Below are positions 1 to 5,853 of a stretch of 30,705 nt of DNA, one piece after another. The position numbers were made by a program, and so were the translations under genes. The DNA is from Mariprofundaceae bacterium (GTDB taxonomy: Bacteria; Pseudomonadota; Zetaproteobacteria; Mariprofundales; Mariprofundaceae), in assembly GCA_030950835.1 (NCBI GenBank), contig JAUZQU010000223.1:1-30705 (forward strand), in the 5' to 3' direction. Every line of letters begins with the position of its first letter. Positions within the stretch are counted from its first letter, which is position 1. The notes under the pieces were generated by a model, which saw only the letters and a list, made by a program, of their open reading frames with translations, ran no database searches and was not told where the DNA came from.

Positions 1-177
1 TTTACCTGTGTTGGTGGGTCAATAAGGTGAAATGTATGCGGGCGGATATTCCATTTCACCAATCAAATTTTGACCTTGAAAGTTTGGTTGGTTATTTCTT
101 TATGATTGCGAATACGCCATAAATTCAATATTCACATAAGCCACTTTGTTTAAAAAGAACATCTTCGGTGAACATCT

Positions 178-287
178 TCGGGGTCTGGTCTATCATTGTA
201 TTAAGTTAGAAAAAATGTACACTTAGCTCATAGTTACATCGTGAGGGGGGAAGCAAATGGATGGTATAATAATAGACCAGACCCCGA
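178..287. repeat. Palindromic element with 23-bp inverted ends
   Basis: Bases 178-200 (TCGGGGTCTGGTCTAT...) and 265-287 are reverse complements over 23 positions with two mismatches, both transition-type and wobble-compatible. They enclose a 64-nt unpaired centre (201-264). The motif GGTCTATTATT recurs in the hairpin on the far side of the toxin-antitoxin pair (1184-1234). GGGGTC...GACCCC ends of this sort resemble the palindromic repeats found near REP-associated tyrosine transposases, but no transposase is visible in this window, so that link is an inference. Confidence 0.6.
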
Positions 288-398
288 TGTTTTCTTACAA
301 AAAGGTGTTTTCAAGGGAAACTACTCACCAATCGGGTTCGGCCAACAAACGGTTCAGATCGTGGCTCGCTTTGCTCTCACAATCTAACCTTATTCGTT
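256..398 (+). repeat. Left arm of long inverted repeat
   Basis: Read as reverse complement, this stretch aligns with 1053-1207. The inner ~90 bases (about 312-398) are nearly identical to 1053-1139: both contain the blocks AACGAATAAGGTTAGATTG, GAGAGCAAAGCGAGCCACGA and GATTGGTGAGTAG. The outer part is more diverged and has an insertion in the right arm, but keeps CCTTTTTG, GGGGTC, GGTCTATTATT and CCAT(T/C)CATTT. The two arms enclose only the toxin-antitoxin pair and its promoter, so the whole looks like a mobile or duplicated cassette. Confidence 0.75.
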
Positions 399-444
399 AG
401 AGAGGGACGTGCTACCGCACGCCCCTCAACTAAAGCGTTATGCC
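395..444 (+). repeat. attC-like hairpin at the left cassette boundary
   Basis: GAGGGACGTGC (402-412) pairs with GCACGCCCCTC (417-427) around a TACC loop, with one A/C mismatch. An outer TTAG/CTAA stem (397-400 with 430-433) and a CG/CG pair extend it, leaving unpaired bases on one side. The 3' end reads AAAGCGTTATGCC. This layout (imperfect stem, extrahelical bases, terminal GTT box) resembles the 3' half of an integron attC site, with recombination expected after the G of GTTATGC. There is no T-tract, so it is a poor terminator. No integrase gene is visible in the window. Confidence 0.45.
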
Positions 445-522
445 TTTAATTCATCTTGATAATAATTTTAAAATGGTCTAAATTAGGCACTGTTTTATAG
501 TTTTATTATGTGAGGAATTAAT

Positions 523-774
523 ATGAGGCAGGTTTTATCTAGTTATTCTGCAAGCATTTCAGAATTGAAAAAAAATCCTACAGCGTTATTAAACGATGCG
601 GAGGGTTCTCCTATTGCAATTTTAAATCATAATACGCCAGCAGCTTATTTTGTTCCTGCTGAAACTTATGAATGGTTAATAGATAAATTAGAAGATTTTG
701 AGCTGGCTCAAGTTGTAAGAGATCGAGCCGATGAAAAAAAGGAAGCAGTAGAAGTAAGTCTTGATGAGTTATAA
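523..774 (+). CDS. Antitoxin, Phd/YefM family (StbD-like)
   Basis: Predicted antitoxin of a type II toxin-antitoxin pair. It should bind and neutralise the downstream RelE-like toxin and, with it, repress the operon. The 83-residue protein has the family's N-terminal pattern (SYSASISELKKNPTALL, then AILNHNTPAAYFVPAETYE), which forms the Phd/YefM DNA-binding fold. The acidic C-terminal part after about residue 55 is expected to wrap the toxin. The ATG is preceded by GAGGAA five bases upstream. A possible promoter is TTGATA (456-461) with TAAATT (479-484), 17 bases apart, but this is weak. Its stop overlaps the toxin start by 11 nt. The gene is A+T rich compared with the rest of the window, as expected for acquired DNA. 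The StbD assignment is by remembered sequence pattern. Confidence 0.88.
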   Translation: MRQVLSSYSASISELKKNPTALLNDAEGSPIAILNHNTPAAYFVPAETYEWLIDKLEDFELAQVVRDRADEKKEAVEVSLDEL

Positions 775-1048
775 ACTCAAGTTTCTACCAAGTGCAATAA
801 AAGAATGGAAAAAGTTAGCTCCACCTATTCAAAAGCAATTCAAAAAGAAGCTAACTGAGAGGTTAGAATTTCCTCATAATCCAGCAAGTAAATTGCGTGG
901 ATTTAAGAATGTTTATAAAATCAAACTTCGCTCTATAGGCTATCGATTGGTTTATGAAGTCAATGATTTTGAAGTTGTTGTGTATGTTATCGCAATTGGA
1001 AAAAGAGAGCGAGGGTTGGTGTATGCAAAGGCAGAAGAGCGAAAGTAG
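764..1048 (+). CDS. Toxin, RelE/ParE superfamily (StbE-like)
   Basis: Predicted type II toxin, probably a ribosome-dependent mRNA interferase of the RelE branch. The sequence runs from MSYKLKFLPSAIKEWKKL through a basic patch (KQFKKKLTERL) to the strand pattern KLRGFKNVYKIKLRS, GYRLVYEV and VVYVIAIGKRER, typical of the compact RelE fold of about 90-95 residues. I chose the ATG at 764 rather than the in-frame TTG at 761 because it gives the usual family N-terminus and overlaps the antitoxin stop, so translation is probably coupled. GGAAG at 741-745 may serve as ribosome binding site. The TAG stop runs directly into GGCATAACG, the boundary of the right inverted-repeat arm, which is how genes are packed in integron cassettes. 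Nothing indicates that the toxin is broken. Confidence 0.88.
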   Translation: MSYKLKFLPSAIKEWKKLAPPIQKQFKKKLTERLEFPHNPASKLRGFKNVYKIKLRSIGYRLVYEVNDFEVVVYVIAIGKRERGLVYAKAEERK

Positions 1049-1052
1049 GCAT

Positions 1053-1207
1053 AACGAATAAGGTTAGATTGTGAGAGCAAAGCGAGCCACGACTGAACCG
1101 TTTGTTGGACGAGCCCGATTGGTGAGTAGCTTTCCTTGAAAATACCTTTTTGAGTTTCACTTCTTTTAAGGAAGTTGGGGTCGGGTCTATTATTGTGCCA
1201 TTCATTT
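1053..1207 (-). repeat. Right arm of long inverted repeat
   Basis: This is the reverse-complement partner of 256-398. It begins five bases after the toxin stop codon, inside GGCATAACGAATAAGG. Identity is very high up to about 1139. It then continues with a small insertion (about 1152-1172) to GGGGTCGGGTCTATTATTG. Minus-strand reading frames inside it are shadows of the repeat and are not listed as genes. Confidence 0.75.
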
Positions 1208-1234
1208 AGCGAATGAATGGTACAATAATAGACC
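1184..1234. repeat. Long perfect-type hairpin (23-bp stem, 5-nt loop)
   Basis: GGTCTATTATTGTGCCATTCATT (two blocks, 1184-1206) pairs with 1212-1234 at all but one position, and that one is a G/T wobble in RNA. The loop is TAGCG (1207-1211). It is followed on the plus strand by AAAAAA, so it is not a classical terminator in that direction, and no T-tract follows it on the minus strand either. It is the right-hand counterpart of the 178-287 palindrome but with a minimal loop. It could be a recognition structure for a single-strand-acting transposase, or a stabilising hairpin at the end of the cassette. Confidence 0.7.
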
Positions 1235-1297
1235 AAAAAATAACGTGGTCATTTGGTAGCGTGGTATTATCGACGATATGCCTAACTTTGAGAGCAA

Positions 1298-1870
1298 TCA
1301 AATGCTTGGGCGGTCAAAAGTTAAGTTTTGCTGTTGAATATGGGCAAAAGAGCGGGAAAATTTAGCCCATGACCATTGTTTCCCAGGGTCCCATTTGCGT
1401 GTTGGGGCGACATCTTGATGTCCGATGATGCGGTTTTGCTGAATTTGTGGGTGTTTTTGCATTAAACAGCGGCATAAACGGGCAGTTTCGGTGTATTGTT
1501 GTTGGCTAAAGCTTTGCCGCTCATCACCAATCATCTCAATACCAATGCTGTAGTCATTACAATCATGCTTGCCCTGCCATGATGATTCCCCTGCATGCCA
1601 AGCGCGTTGTGGGGTGTGTACAAACTGGGTGATTTCTCCATTTCTGGCTACGACAAAGTGGGCGGAAACTTGCACGTCTTGTAGCGCTGCCAAATTAGGC
1701 TGGGCTTGGTGATCGAGGTTGCCTTGAAATAAATCGAAGACATATTGCGTTGAAAAATGTCCATCAGGCAGGGAAATGGCATGTAAAACGATCATGTCGA
1801 TCACCGCCTGTTCAGGTCTGGCTGAATAATGCGGTGAGGGTAAAAAGGGGATGAGTTTAGGGGCTGACAT
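1298..1870 (-). CDS. ampD: 1,6-anhydro-N-acetylmuramyl-L-alanine amidase AmpD
   Basis: Cytoplasmic zinc amidase of peptidoglycan recycling. It removes the stem peptide from 1,6-anhydro-MurNAc-peptides and so also limits the muropeptide signal for AmpC-type beta-lactamase induction. The 190-residue length fits the family. The expected residues are present: zinc ligands His30 (IVLH), His151 (IGHQDVAP) and Asp161 (KWDPG), the catalytic Glu112 (IGIEMIG), and the substrate-binding RAWHAGESSWQG and CNDYSIGIE segments. The start overlaps the end of the upstream SPOR-like gene by 14 nt, so it is the last gene of birA-coaX-SPOR-ampD. Downstream lies the hairpin and repeat region of the toxin-antitoxin cassette, with no clear terminator. 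No lysR-type ampR gene is nearby. Confidence 0.93.
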   Translation of the reverse strand: MSAPKLIPFLPSPHYSARPEQAVIDMIVLHAISLPDGHFSTQYVFDLFQGNLDHQAQPNLAALQDVQVSAHFVVARNGEITQFVHTPQRAWHAGESSWQGKHDCNDYSIGIEMIGDERQSFSQQQYTETARLCRCLMQKHPQIQQNRIIGHQDVAPTRKWDPGKQWSWAKFSRSFAHIQQQNLTFDRPSI

Positions 1871-2498
1871 TGCCTACAAACCGTGCGTTAAATTCACTTT
1901 CAGGCATCATCACAGGGTCAACAGCGCCCATGTCTTGTACGGTTTTCCATAATATTTCTGCTTCACTTTCAGGCAAGGCTGGAAAGATGAAGCGGTAAGT
2001 GGGTATGGTTTTGGTATGTTTTTCGTAGGTGTAAGGCTGCATGGTTTTATCCAATACCACTTGCCGTTCTTTGGCATATTGAGCGATGAAAAAACGCCCT
2101 AAACCCAACATATATTGCCCATCATCTTGTTTTAAGATGTCTACATCCGTAATCTCCCATGTGTGTTTGGCTTTTTGGGCTTGGCTTTTGGCTGCAAAAC
2201 GACGCGGATCATCAAAAACATGCAGTGAAACGGCTTCTTTACGTTTTAAAACAATGGCTTCTAAGCTTTTCTCCTGCAAACGACTTTGAAACTCTTCCAC
2301 CGCCTTATCCCAGACCATACGCCGCGTTAAGACGCGCCACTTTTCTTGTTTCATGGTTGCCGAATCAGGGCGCTCAGGCAGCCAAGCACGTACGTCAACC
2401 TGCTCGGTTAAAGTGTCTTCGGGCAACCAAACTTGCCAAGTCAGCCAAGCCATCATGATTACCGCAACTATGCCTAATACCTGTTTGAGTGCTTTCAT
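1857..2498 (-). CDS. Membrane-anchored protein with possible SPOR-like C-terminus
   Basis: The 213-residue protein has one N-terminal membrane segment (about residues 5-25, rich in I, V, M, W) and then a periplasmic or extracytoplasmic domain. The C-terminal part contains LGLGRFFIAQYAKERQ followed by basic and aromatic strands and a short helix, which resembles the start of a SPOR (septal peptidoglycan-binding) domain. The resemblance is weak and partly rests on position, since SPOR proteins often follow coaX in proteobacteria. It overlaps coaX by 4 nt (ATGA) and ampD by 14 nt, so translation is probably coupled. A role at the septum or in peptidoglycan metabolism is inferred only. No catalytic motif is visible. 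Confidence 0.7.
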   Translation of the reverse strand: MKALKQVLGIVAVIMMAWLTWQVWLPEDTLTEQVDVRAWLPERPDSATMKQEKWRVLTRRMVWDKAVEEFQSRLQEKSLEAIVLKRKEAVSLHVFDDPRRFAAKSQAQKAKHTWEITDVDILKQDDGQYMLGLGRFFIAQYAKERQVVLDKTMQPYTYEKHTKTIPTYRFIFPALPESEAEILWKTVQDMGAVDPVMMPESEFNARFVGNVSP

Positions 2499-3283
2499 AT
2501 AAAGTGCCTTTTTGCGAGAATGAGTAGACCTTTGAGCGTTAAATAGGGTTCGAACAGCTTGATATGAGGCATATCATCGAGCAAACGTGAAGCTAAACCG
2601 CCTGTGGCGATGATATGGGCATCTGCGTATCCATCTTCGGCGAGCAAACGTTGGCTAATACCATTCAAACCATCCACTGCCGACCAATATACCCCCGCCT
2701 GCATGCTGCTCACGGTATCACGTCCAATTAAATCTTGCACAGGAGCAAGGGCAATTTCAGGCAACTTGGCTGCGCGTTGACACAGTGCCTCAAGCGCGAC
2801 TTCAATGCCTGGAATAATCAAACCACCCACATAATGTCCATCTGCTGAAATCACATCAAAGGTGGTCGCCGTACCACAGTCTAAAACAATGGCAGGGCAA
2901 CCATAAAGATCACGAGCAGCTACCGCATTGGCAATACGATCTGCGCCGACCTCACGCGGATTTTTGTAATCAATGGCTAAACCTGTTTTGACCTCTGCTG
3001 AACCTACAAAAGCTGCATCTTGGGCGCAGGTTTGCAGACATGCTTCCTGCAAAACCGCATCTAAGTGGGGCACTACGCTGGCAATCATGATGCCATCCAA
3101 AGCCTGTGCATCCAATTTAAATTGGGAAAACATGCCATATAATTGCCAGCTTAGCTCATCCGATGTAAGGTGATGGTTGCTGGATAAACGCCAGTGCGCT
3201 TGCAGCTCATCACCATGGTACAAACCAAATACCATTTGCGTATTACCCACGTCTACGGTGAGAAAACGGGTTTTTTTAGTCAT
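2495..3283 (-). CDS. coaX: Type III pantothenate kinase CoaX
   Basis: Phosphorylates pantothenate in the first step of coenzyme A synthesis. Type III enzymes use a monovalent cation and are not inhibited by CoA. The 262-residue protein shows the ASKHA-fold motifs in order: DVGNT (11-15, phosphate loop), GADR (113-116, pantothenate and catalytic region), DCGT (135-138, second phosphate motif) and GGLIIPG (153-159). The start forms an ATGA overlap with the birA stop, and the end forms another ATGA overlap with the SPOR-like gene. The birA-coaX pairing, two cofactor enzymes feeding fatty-acid and CoA metabolism, is common in bacteria and supports both calls. Confidence 0.96.
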   Translation of the reverse strand: MTKKTRFLTVDVGNTQMVFGLYHGDELQAHWRLSSNHHLTSDELSWQLYGMFSQFKLDAQALDGIMIASVVPHLDAVLQEACLQTCAQDAAFVGSAEVKTGLAIDYKNPREVGADRIANAVAARDLYGCPAIVLDCGTATTFDVISADGHYVGGLIIPGIEVALEALCQRAAKLPEIALAPVQDLIGRDTVSSMQAGVYWSAVDGLNGISQRLLAEDGYADAHIIATGGLASRLLDDMPHIKLFEPYLTLKGLLILAKRHFI

Positions 3284-4020
3284 GATTTTCCATCCAATAG
3301 TGAGACATCGCCAGCAATGATAAGCCGTTCTTGTCCATTAACCAACAAGCGTAATGCGCCATCATCTGCCAAACCTATCGCCGTGCCTTGAATATAGTGC
3401 TGACCATCGGATACGGATACCTGCTGTTGCGATGCTACATGTGCTGCCCACCAAGCTTGGCGTACAGGGGCAAAACCTTCATGAAGAAAACGGGTGTACC
3501 ACTGCTCTAAGCTGCTTAATATGGCTTGCACTACGTCTGCTTGTTCAACCTTGTTTTGGGATGCGCTTTGTAAATCGGTTGCGGGCTGGTTGATGTCTTG
3601 CGGCCAACCATGTTGTGGCGCAGAGATGTTGATACCCATACCCAAAATCACTGCTTTAACTTGCCCTTGTCGGCAGCGCATTTCGGTTAAAATGCCCGAT
3701 ACTTTTGCTCCATGAATCAACAAATCATTGGGCCATTTAATGCGAATATCAGGGGTAAATGTGGATAATGCTTGATGCAAAGCCACGGCAGTCAGCAATG
3801 ATAGCTTGGGCACATCAGCCGCTGCAATGTGGGGGCGCAACAATACTGTCATCGCCAAAGCATGTTCAACCGTATGCCACTTCCGACCCAAACGCCCTTT
3901 ACCTGCTGTTTGCTCTTGGGCAATGATCACCAAACCTTCTTTGGCACCACTTTCCGCTTGGCGCATGGCTTCTAGGTTGGTGGAGTCTACACTAGCGAAA
4001 TACTGGATATTAAAATGCAT
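3280..4020 (-). CDS. birA: Biotin-[acetyl-CoA-carboxylase] ligase, no repressor domain
   Basis: Activates biotin to biotinyl-AMP and transfers it to the carrier lysine of acetyl-CoA carboxylase. The 246-residue protein starts directly with the catalytic domain (VDSTNLEAMR at 11-20), so it is a short class I ligase without the N-terminal helix-turn-helix found in E. coli BirA and cannot act as a DNA-binding repressor. Visible motifs are GKGRLGRKW (40-48, biotinyl-AMP loop), KWPND (95-99) and GMGINIS (127-133). A small C-terminal SH3-like domain follows (about 195-246). It is the first gene of birA-coaX-SPOR-ampD. The ATG has no obvious Shine-Dalgarno sequence; no better in-frame start is seen. 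Confidence 0.95.
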   Translation of the reverse strand: MHFNIQYFASVDSTNLEAMRQAESGAKEGLVIIAQEQTAGKGRLGRKWHTVEHALAMTVLLRPHIAAADVPKLSLLTAVALHQALSTFTPDIRIKWPNDLLIHGAKVSGILTEMRCRQGQVKAVILGMGINISAPQHGWPQDINQPATDLQSASQNKVEQADVVQAILSSLEQWYTRFLHEGFAPVRQAWWAAHVASQQQVSVSDGQHYIQGTAIGLADDGALRLLVNGQERLIIAGDVSLLDGKS

Positions 4021-4123
4021 GGTTTATGGCTCTGCTTTTCTATAAGGCGACCAAATGAGCATAGTCGTAGCTTGATTTGTATGAGGAAATAGAGCGCAGA
4101 AGCGTTGCCTCTTTATTTTTTGT

Positions 4124-4456
4124 TTATACATTTTTTGGTGCAAATATAATGATTGCCATACCGATTAATGCAACTGAAGCACCAGCAATATCCCAAGTGG
4201 AGGGTTTGATTCCATCCACACTCCAGAGCCAAAGCATAGCGACAAATATGTACACCCCGCCATACGCGGCATAAACTCTACCCGCCGCTGTTGGGTGAAG
4301 TGAGAGTAACCATACAAAAAGTACCAAACTCAAAGCGGCTGGAATCAATAACCAAATACTTTTCCCTTGCTTGAGCCACAGATATGGAAGGTAACAACCA
4401 ACGATTTCTGCCACTGCAGTCATGAAAAATAAGCTGATGGTTTTTAGTTCAAACAC
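4124..4456 (-). CDS. YnfA/UPF0060 family membrane protein
   Basis: A small inner-membrane protein of 110 residues with four hydrophobic helices (about residues 6-24, 32-51, 62-80 and 88-106). The family marks are plain: TAVAEIVGCYLPYLWLK near the N-terminus, then HPTAAGRVYAAYGGVYIF and the terminal helix ending GMAIIIFAPK. The family resembles small multidrug resistance (SMR) transporters and has been linked to drug or cation efflux, but its substrate here is unknown. The start is GTG, with GAGAGA about 10 bases upstream. It lies 35 bases downstream of hslU on the same strand and may be cotranscribed. Its own downstream region (4021-4123) contains no clear terminator. Confidence 0.9.
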   Translation of the reverse strand: MFELKTISLFFMTAVAEIVGCYLPYLWLKQGKSIWLLIPAALSLVLFVWLLSLHPTAAGRVYAAYGGVYIFVAMLWLWSVDGIKPSTWDIAGASVALIGMAIIIFAPKNV

Positions 4457-4491
4457 GTGAAATTCTCTCTAGTATTGGTGTTCATGTAGAA

Positions 4492-5853
4492 CTACAGAAT
4501 ATAGCGCGATAAATCTTCGCTTTCGGCGGTTTCACCCAAACAATTACGCACATAATCTGCATCAATCAGCAACAAACGCTCTTGTCGTTCACAAGCATCA
4601 AAGCTGACTTCATCCAACACACGCTCCAATAAAGTATGTAAACGTCTGGCACCGATGTTTTCGGTTTTTTCGTTGACTTGCACAGCGATTCTTGCCAATT
4701 CGGCAACACCTGATTCGGCAAATTGAAGATCGATGTCTTCGGTTGCCATTAAGGCTGTATATTGCAGGGTTAAGGCGGCTTCTGGCTCGACTAAAATGCG
4801 GCGAAAGTCTTCTTCTTCCAATGATTTAAGGTGAACACGAATGGGAAAACGCCCCTGTAATTCAGGCACCAAGTCTGAAGGTTTACTCAAATGAAAAGCA
4901 CCCGATGCAATGAACAAAATATGGTTGGTATTGACTAACCCATGTTTGGTGCTGACACATGTGCCTTCGACCAAGGGCAGCAAGTCACGCTGCACACCTT
5001 CACGCGAAATATCGCCGTTGGCACCTTCACGGTGGGTAATTTTGTCAATTTCATCCAAGAATACAATGCCTGCATTTTCGGTGCGTGAAATGGCTTCTTC
5101 TTTGATTTTATCGTTATCAATGAGGTTGTGCGCCTCTTGTTGTTTTAATACTTCCAAAGCATCGGCAATGCTCATGCGTTTTGTTTTTTTCTTCTCACCC
5201 AGCAGACCACCCAACATATCTTTGATGTCTGTGCCCATATCGTCGTTGGGATTGTTGGAAAACACTTGCATGATAGGTGTTTCGTGCTGTTCAGGCACAT
5301 CAATTTCAACTTGACGTTTATCCAGCTCACCCAACCGCAACTTCTGACGCATTTTTTCGCGTGAATCACGTTTAGGGCTGGGGGCATCAGCAGACACAGG
5401 GCGACCTTGTTCTTCCACAGGACGAGGAATTAAAATATCCAGCAAATGTTCCTCTGCGGCCTTTTCTGCACGCACTTTAACCTTCAAAACATGTTCATCT
5501 TTAATCATTTTCAGCGCGGTATCGAGCAAGTCGCGAATGATGGATTCTACATCACGCCCCACATAACCAACTTCGGTATATTTGGTGGCTTCGACTTTAA
5601 TGAATGGTGCTTGGGCTAACTTTGCCAAACGGCGTGATATTTCGGTTTTACCCACACCTGTAGGCCCCATCATCAGAATGTTTTTGGGTGTAATTTCTTC
5701 GCGCATAGGCGTAGGGACTTGTTGTCTGCGCCAGCGATTGCGCAAAGCAATAGCCACAGCACGTTTGGCATCATATTGACCAACAATAAAGCGGTCTAAC
5801 TCGCCAACAATTTCGCGTGGCGTCATCATCTTTTCTTGGATGTCTGTATTCAT
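4492..5853 (-). CDS. hslU: ATP-dependent protease ATPase subunit HslU
   Basis: AAA+ unfoldase that feeds proteins to the HslV peptidase. The 453-residue length is normal. Motifs: Walker A GPTGVGKT (63-70), the pore loop GYVGRD (96-101), a charged intermediate I-domain (about 110-240), Walker B IVFLDE (263-268) and sensor 2 GARR (401-404). The C-terminus ends SRYIL, the conserved tail that inserts into HslV to activate it, so a partner peptidase is expected. hslV is usually immediately upstream, but that place is taken by a PLP decarboxylase whose stop overlaps the hslU start by 4 nt (ATGA). hslV must lie outside this window or be missing. Confidence 0.96.
   Translation of the reverse strand: MNTDIQEKMMTPREIVGELDRFIVGQYDAKRAVAIALRNRWRRQQVPTPMREEITPKNILMMGPTGVGKTEISRRLAKLAQAPFIKVEATKYTEVGYVGRDVESIIRDLLDTALKMIKDEHVLKVKVRAEKAAEEHLLDILIPRPVEEQGRPVSADAPSPKRDSREKMRQKLRLGELDKRQVEIDVPEQHETPIMQVFSNNPNDDMGTDIKDMLGGLLGEKKKTKRMSIADALEVLKQQEAHNLIDNDKIKEEAISRTENAGIVFLDEIDKITHREGANGDISREGVQRDLLPLVEGTCVSTKHGLVNTNHILFIASGAFHLSKPSDLVPELQGRFPIRVHLKSLEEEDFRRILVEPEAALTLQYTALMATEDIDLQFAESGVAELARIAVQVNEKTENIGARRLHTLLERVLDEVSFDACERQERLLLIDADYVRNCLGETAESEDLSRYIL

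Larger units (their letters stand above)
1..522. other. Left non-coding flank with repeats
   Basis: No convincing complete gene is visible here. A plus-strand frame is open from base 3 to a TAA at 120-122 (39 codons) and could be the tail of a gene entering from the left, but it has no recognisable motif. GGTGAAATG (27-35) and CATTTCACC (52-60) form an inverted repeat. The 12-mer GAACATCTTCGG occurs twice (157-168 and 170-181). From 178 onward the sequence is repetitive: a palindromic element (178-287), the left arm of a long inverted repeat (256-398) and an attC-like hairpin (395-437), each listed separately. The last 80 bases are A+T rich and form the promoter and leader of the antitoxin gene. 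Confidence 0.6.
1049..1297. other. Right non-coding flank of the toxin-antitoxin cassette
   Basis: After the toxin stop this stretch holds the right inverted-repeat arm (1053-1207) and the long hairpin (1184-1234). The last 63 bases (1235-1297) before the ampD stop codon appear to be ordinary flanking DNA, with only a short palindrome TATCGACGATA near 1268-1278. No gene is supported on either strand; the minus-strand frames here are antisense to the repeat and to the toxin gene. Confidence 0.6.

Noticed and set aside
3..122. Possible C-terminal end of a gene entering from the left, plus strand, 39 codons
   Set aside because: Open frame with a stop at 120-122 but no motif, and too short to judge; mentioned only in the flank description.
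395..437. The hairpin as an intrinsic terminator
   Set aside because: The stem is good but is followed by CAACTAAAG, not a T-tract.
1184..1234. The long hairpin as a bidirectional terminator for the toxin and ampD
   Set aside because: It is followed by As on the plus strand and by CGACCCC on the minus strand, so it lacks the T-tract in both directions.
952..1236. Minus-strand reading frame of 94 codons across the right repeat arm
   Set aside because: It is antisense to the toxin gene and the inverted repeat, has no ribosome binding site, and its composition reflects the repeat.
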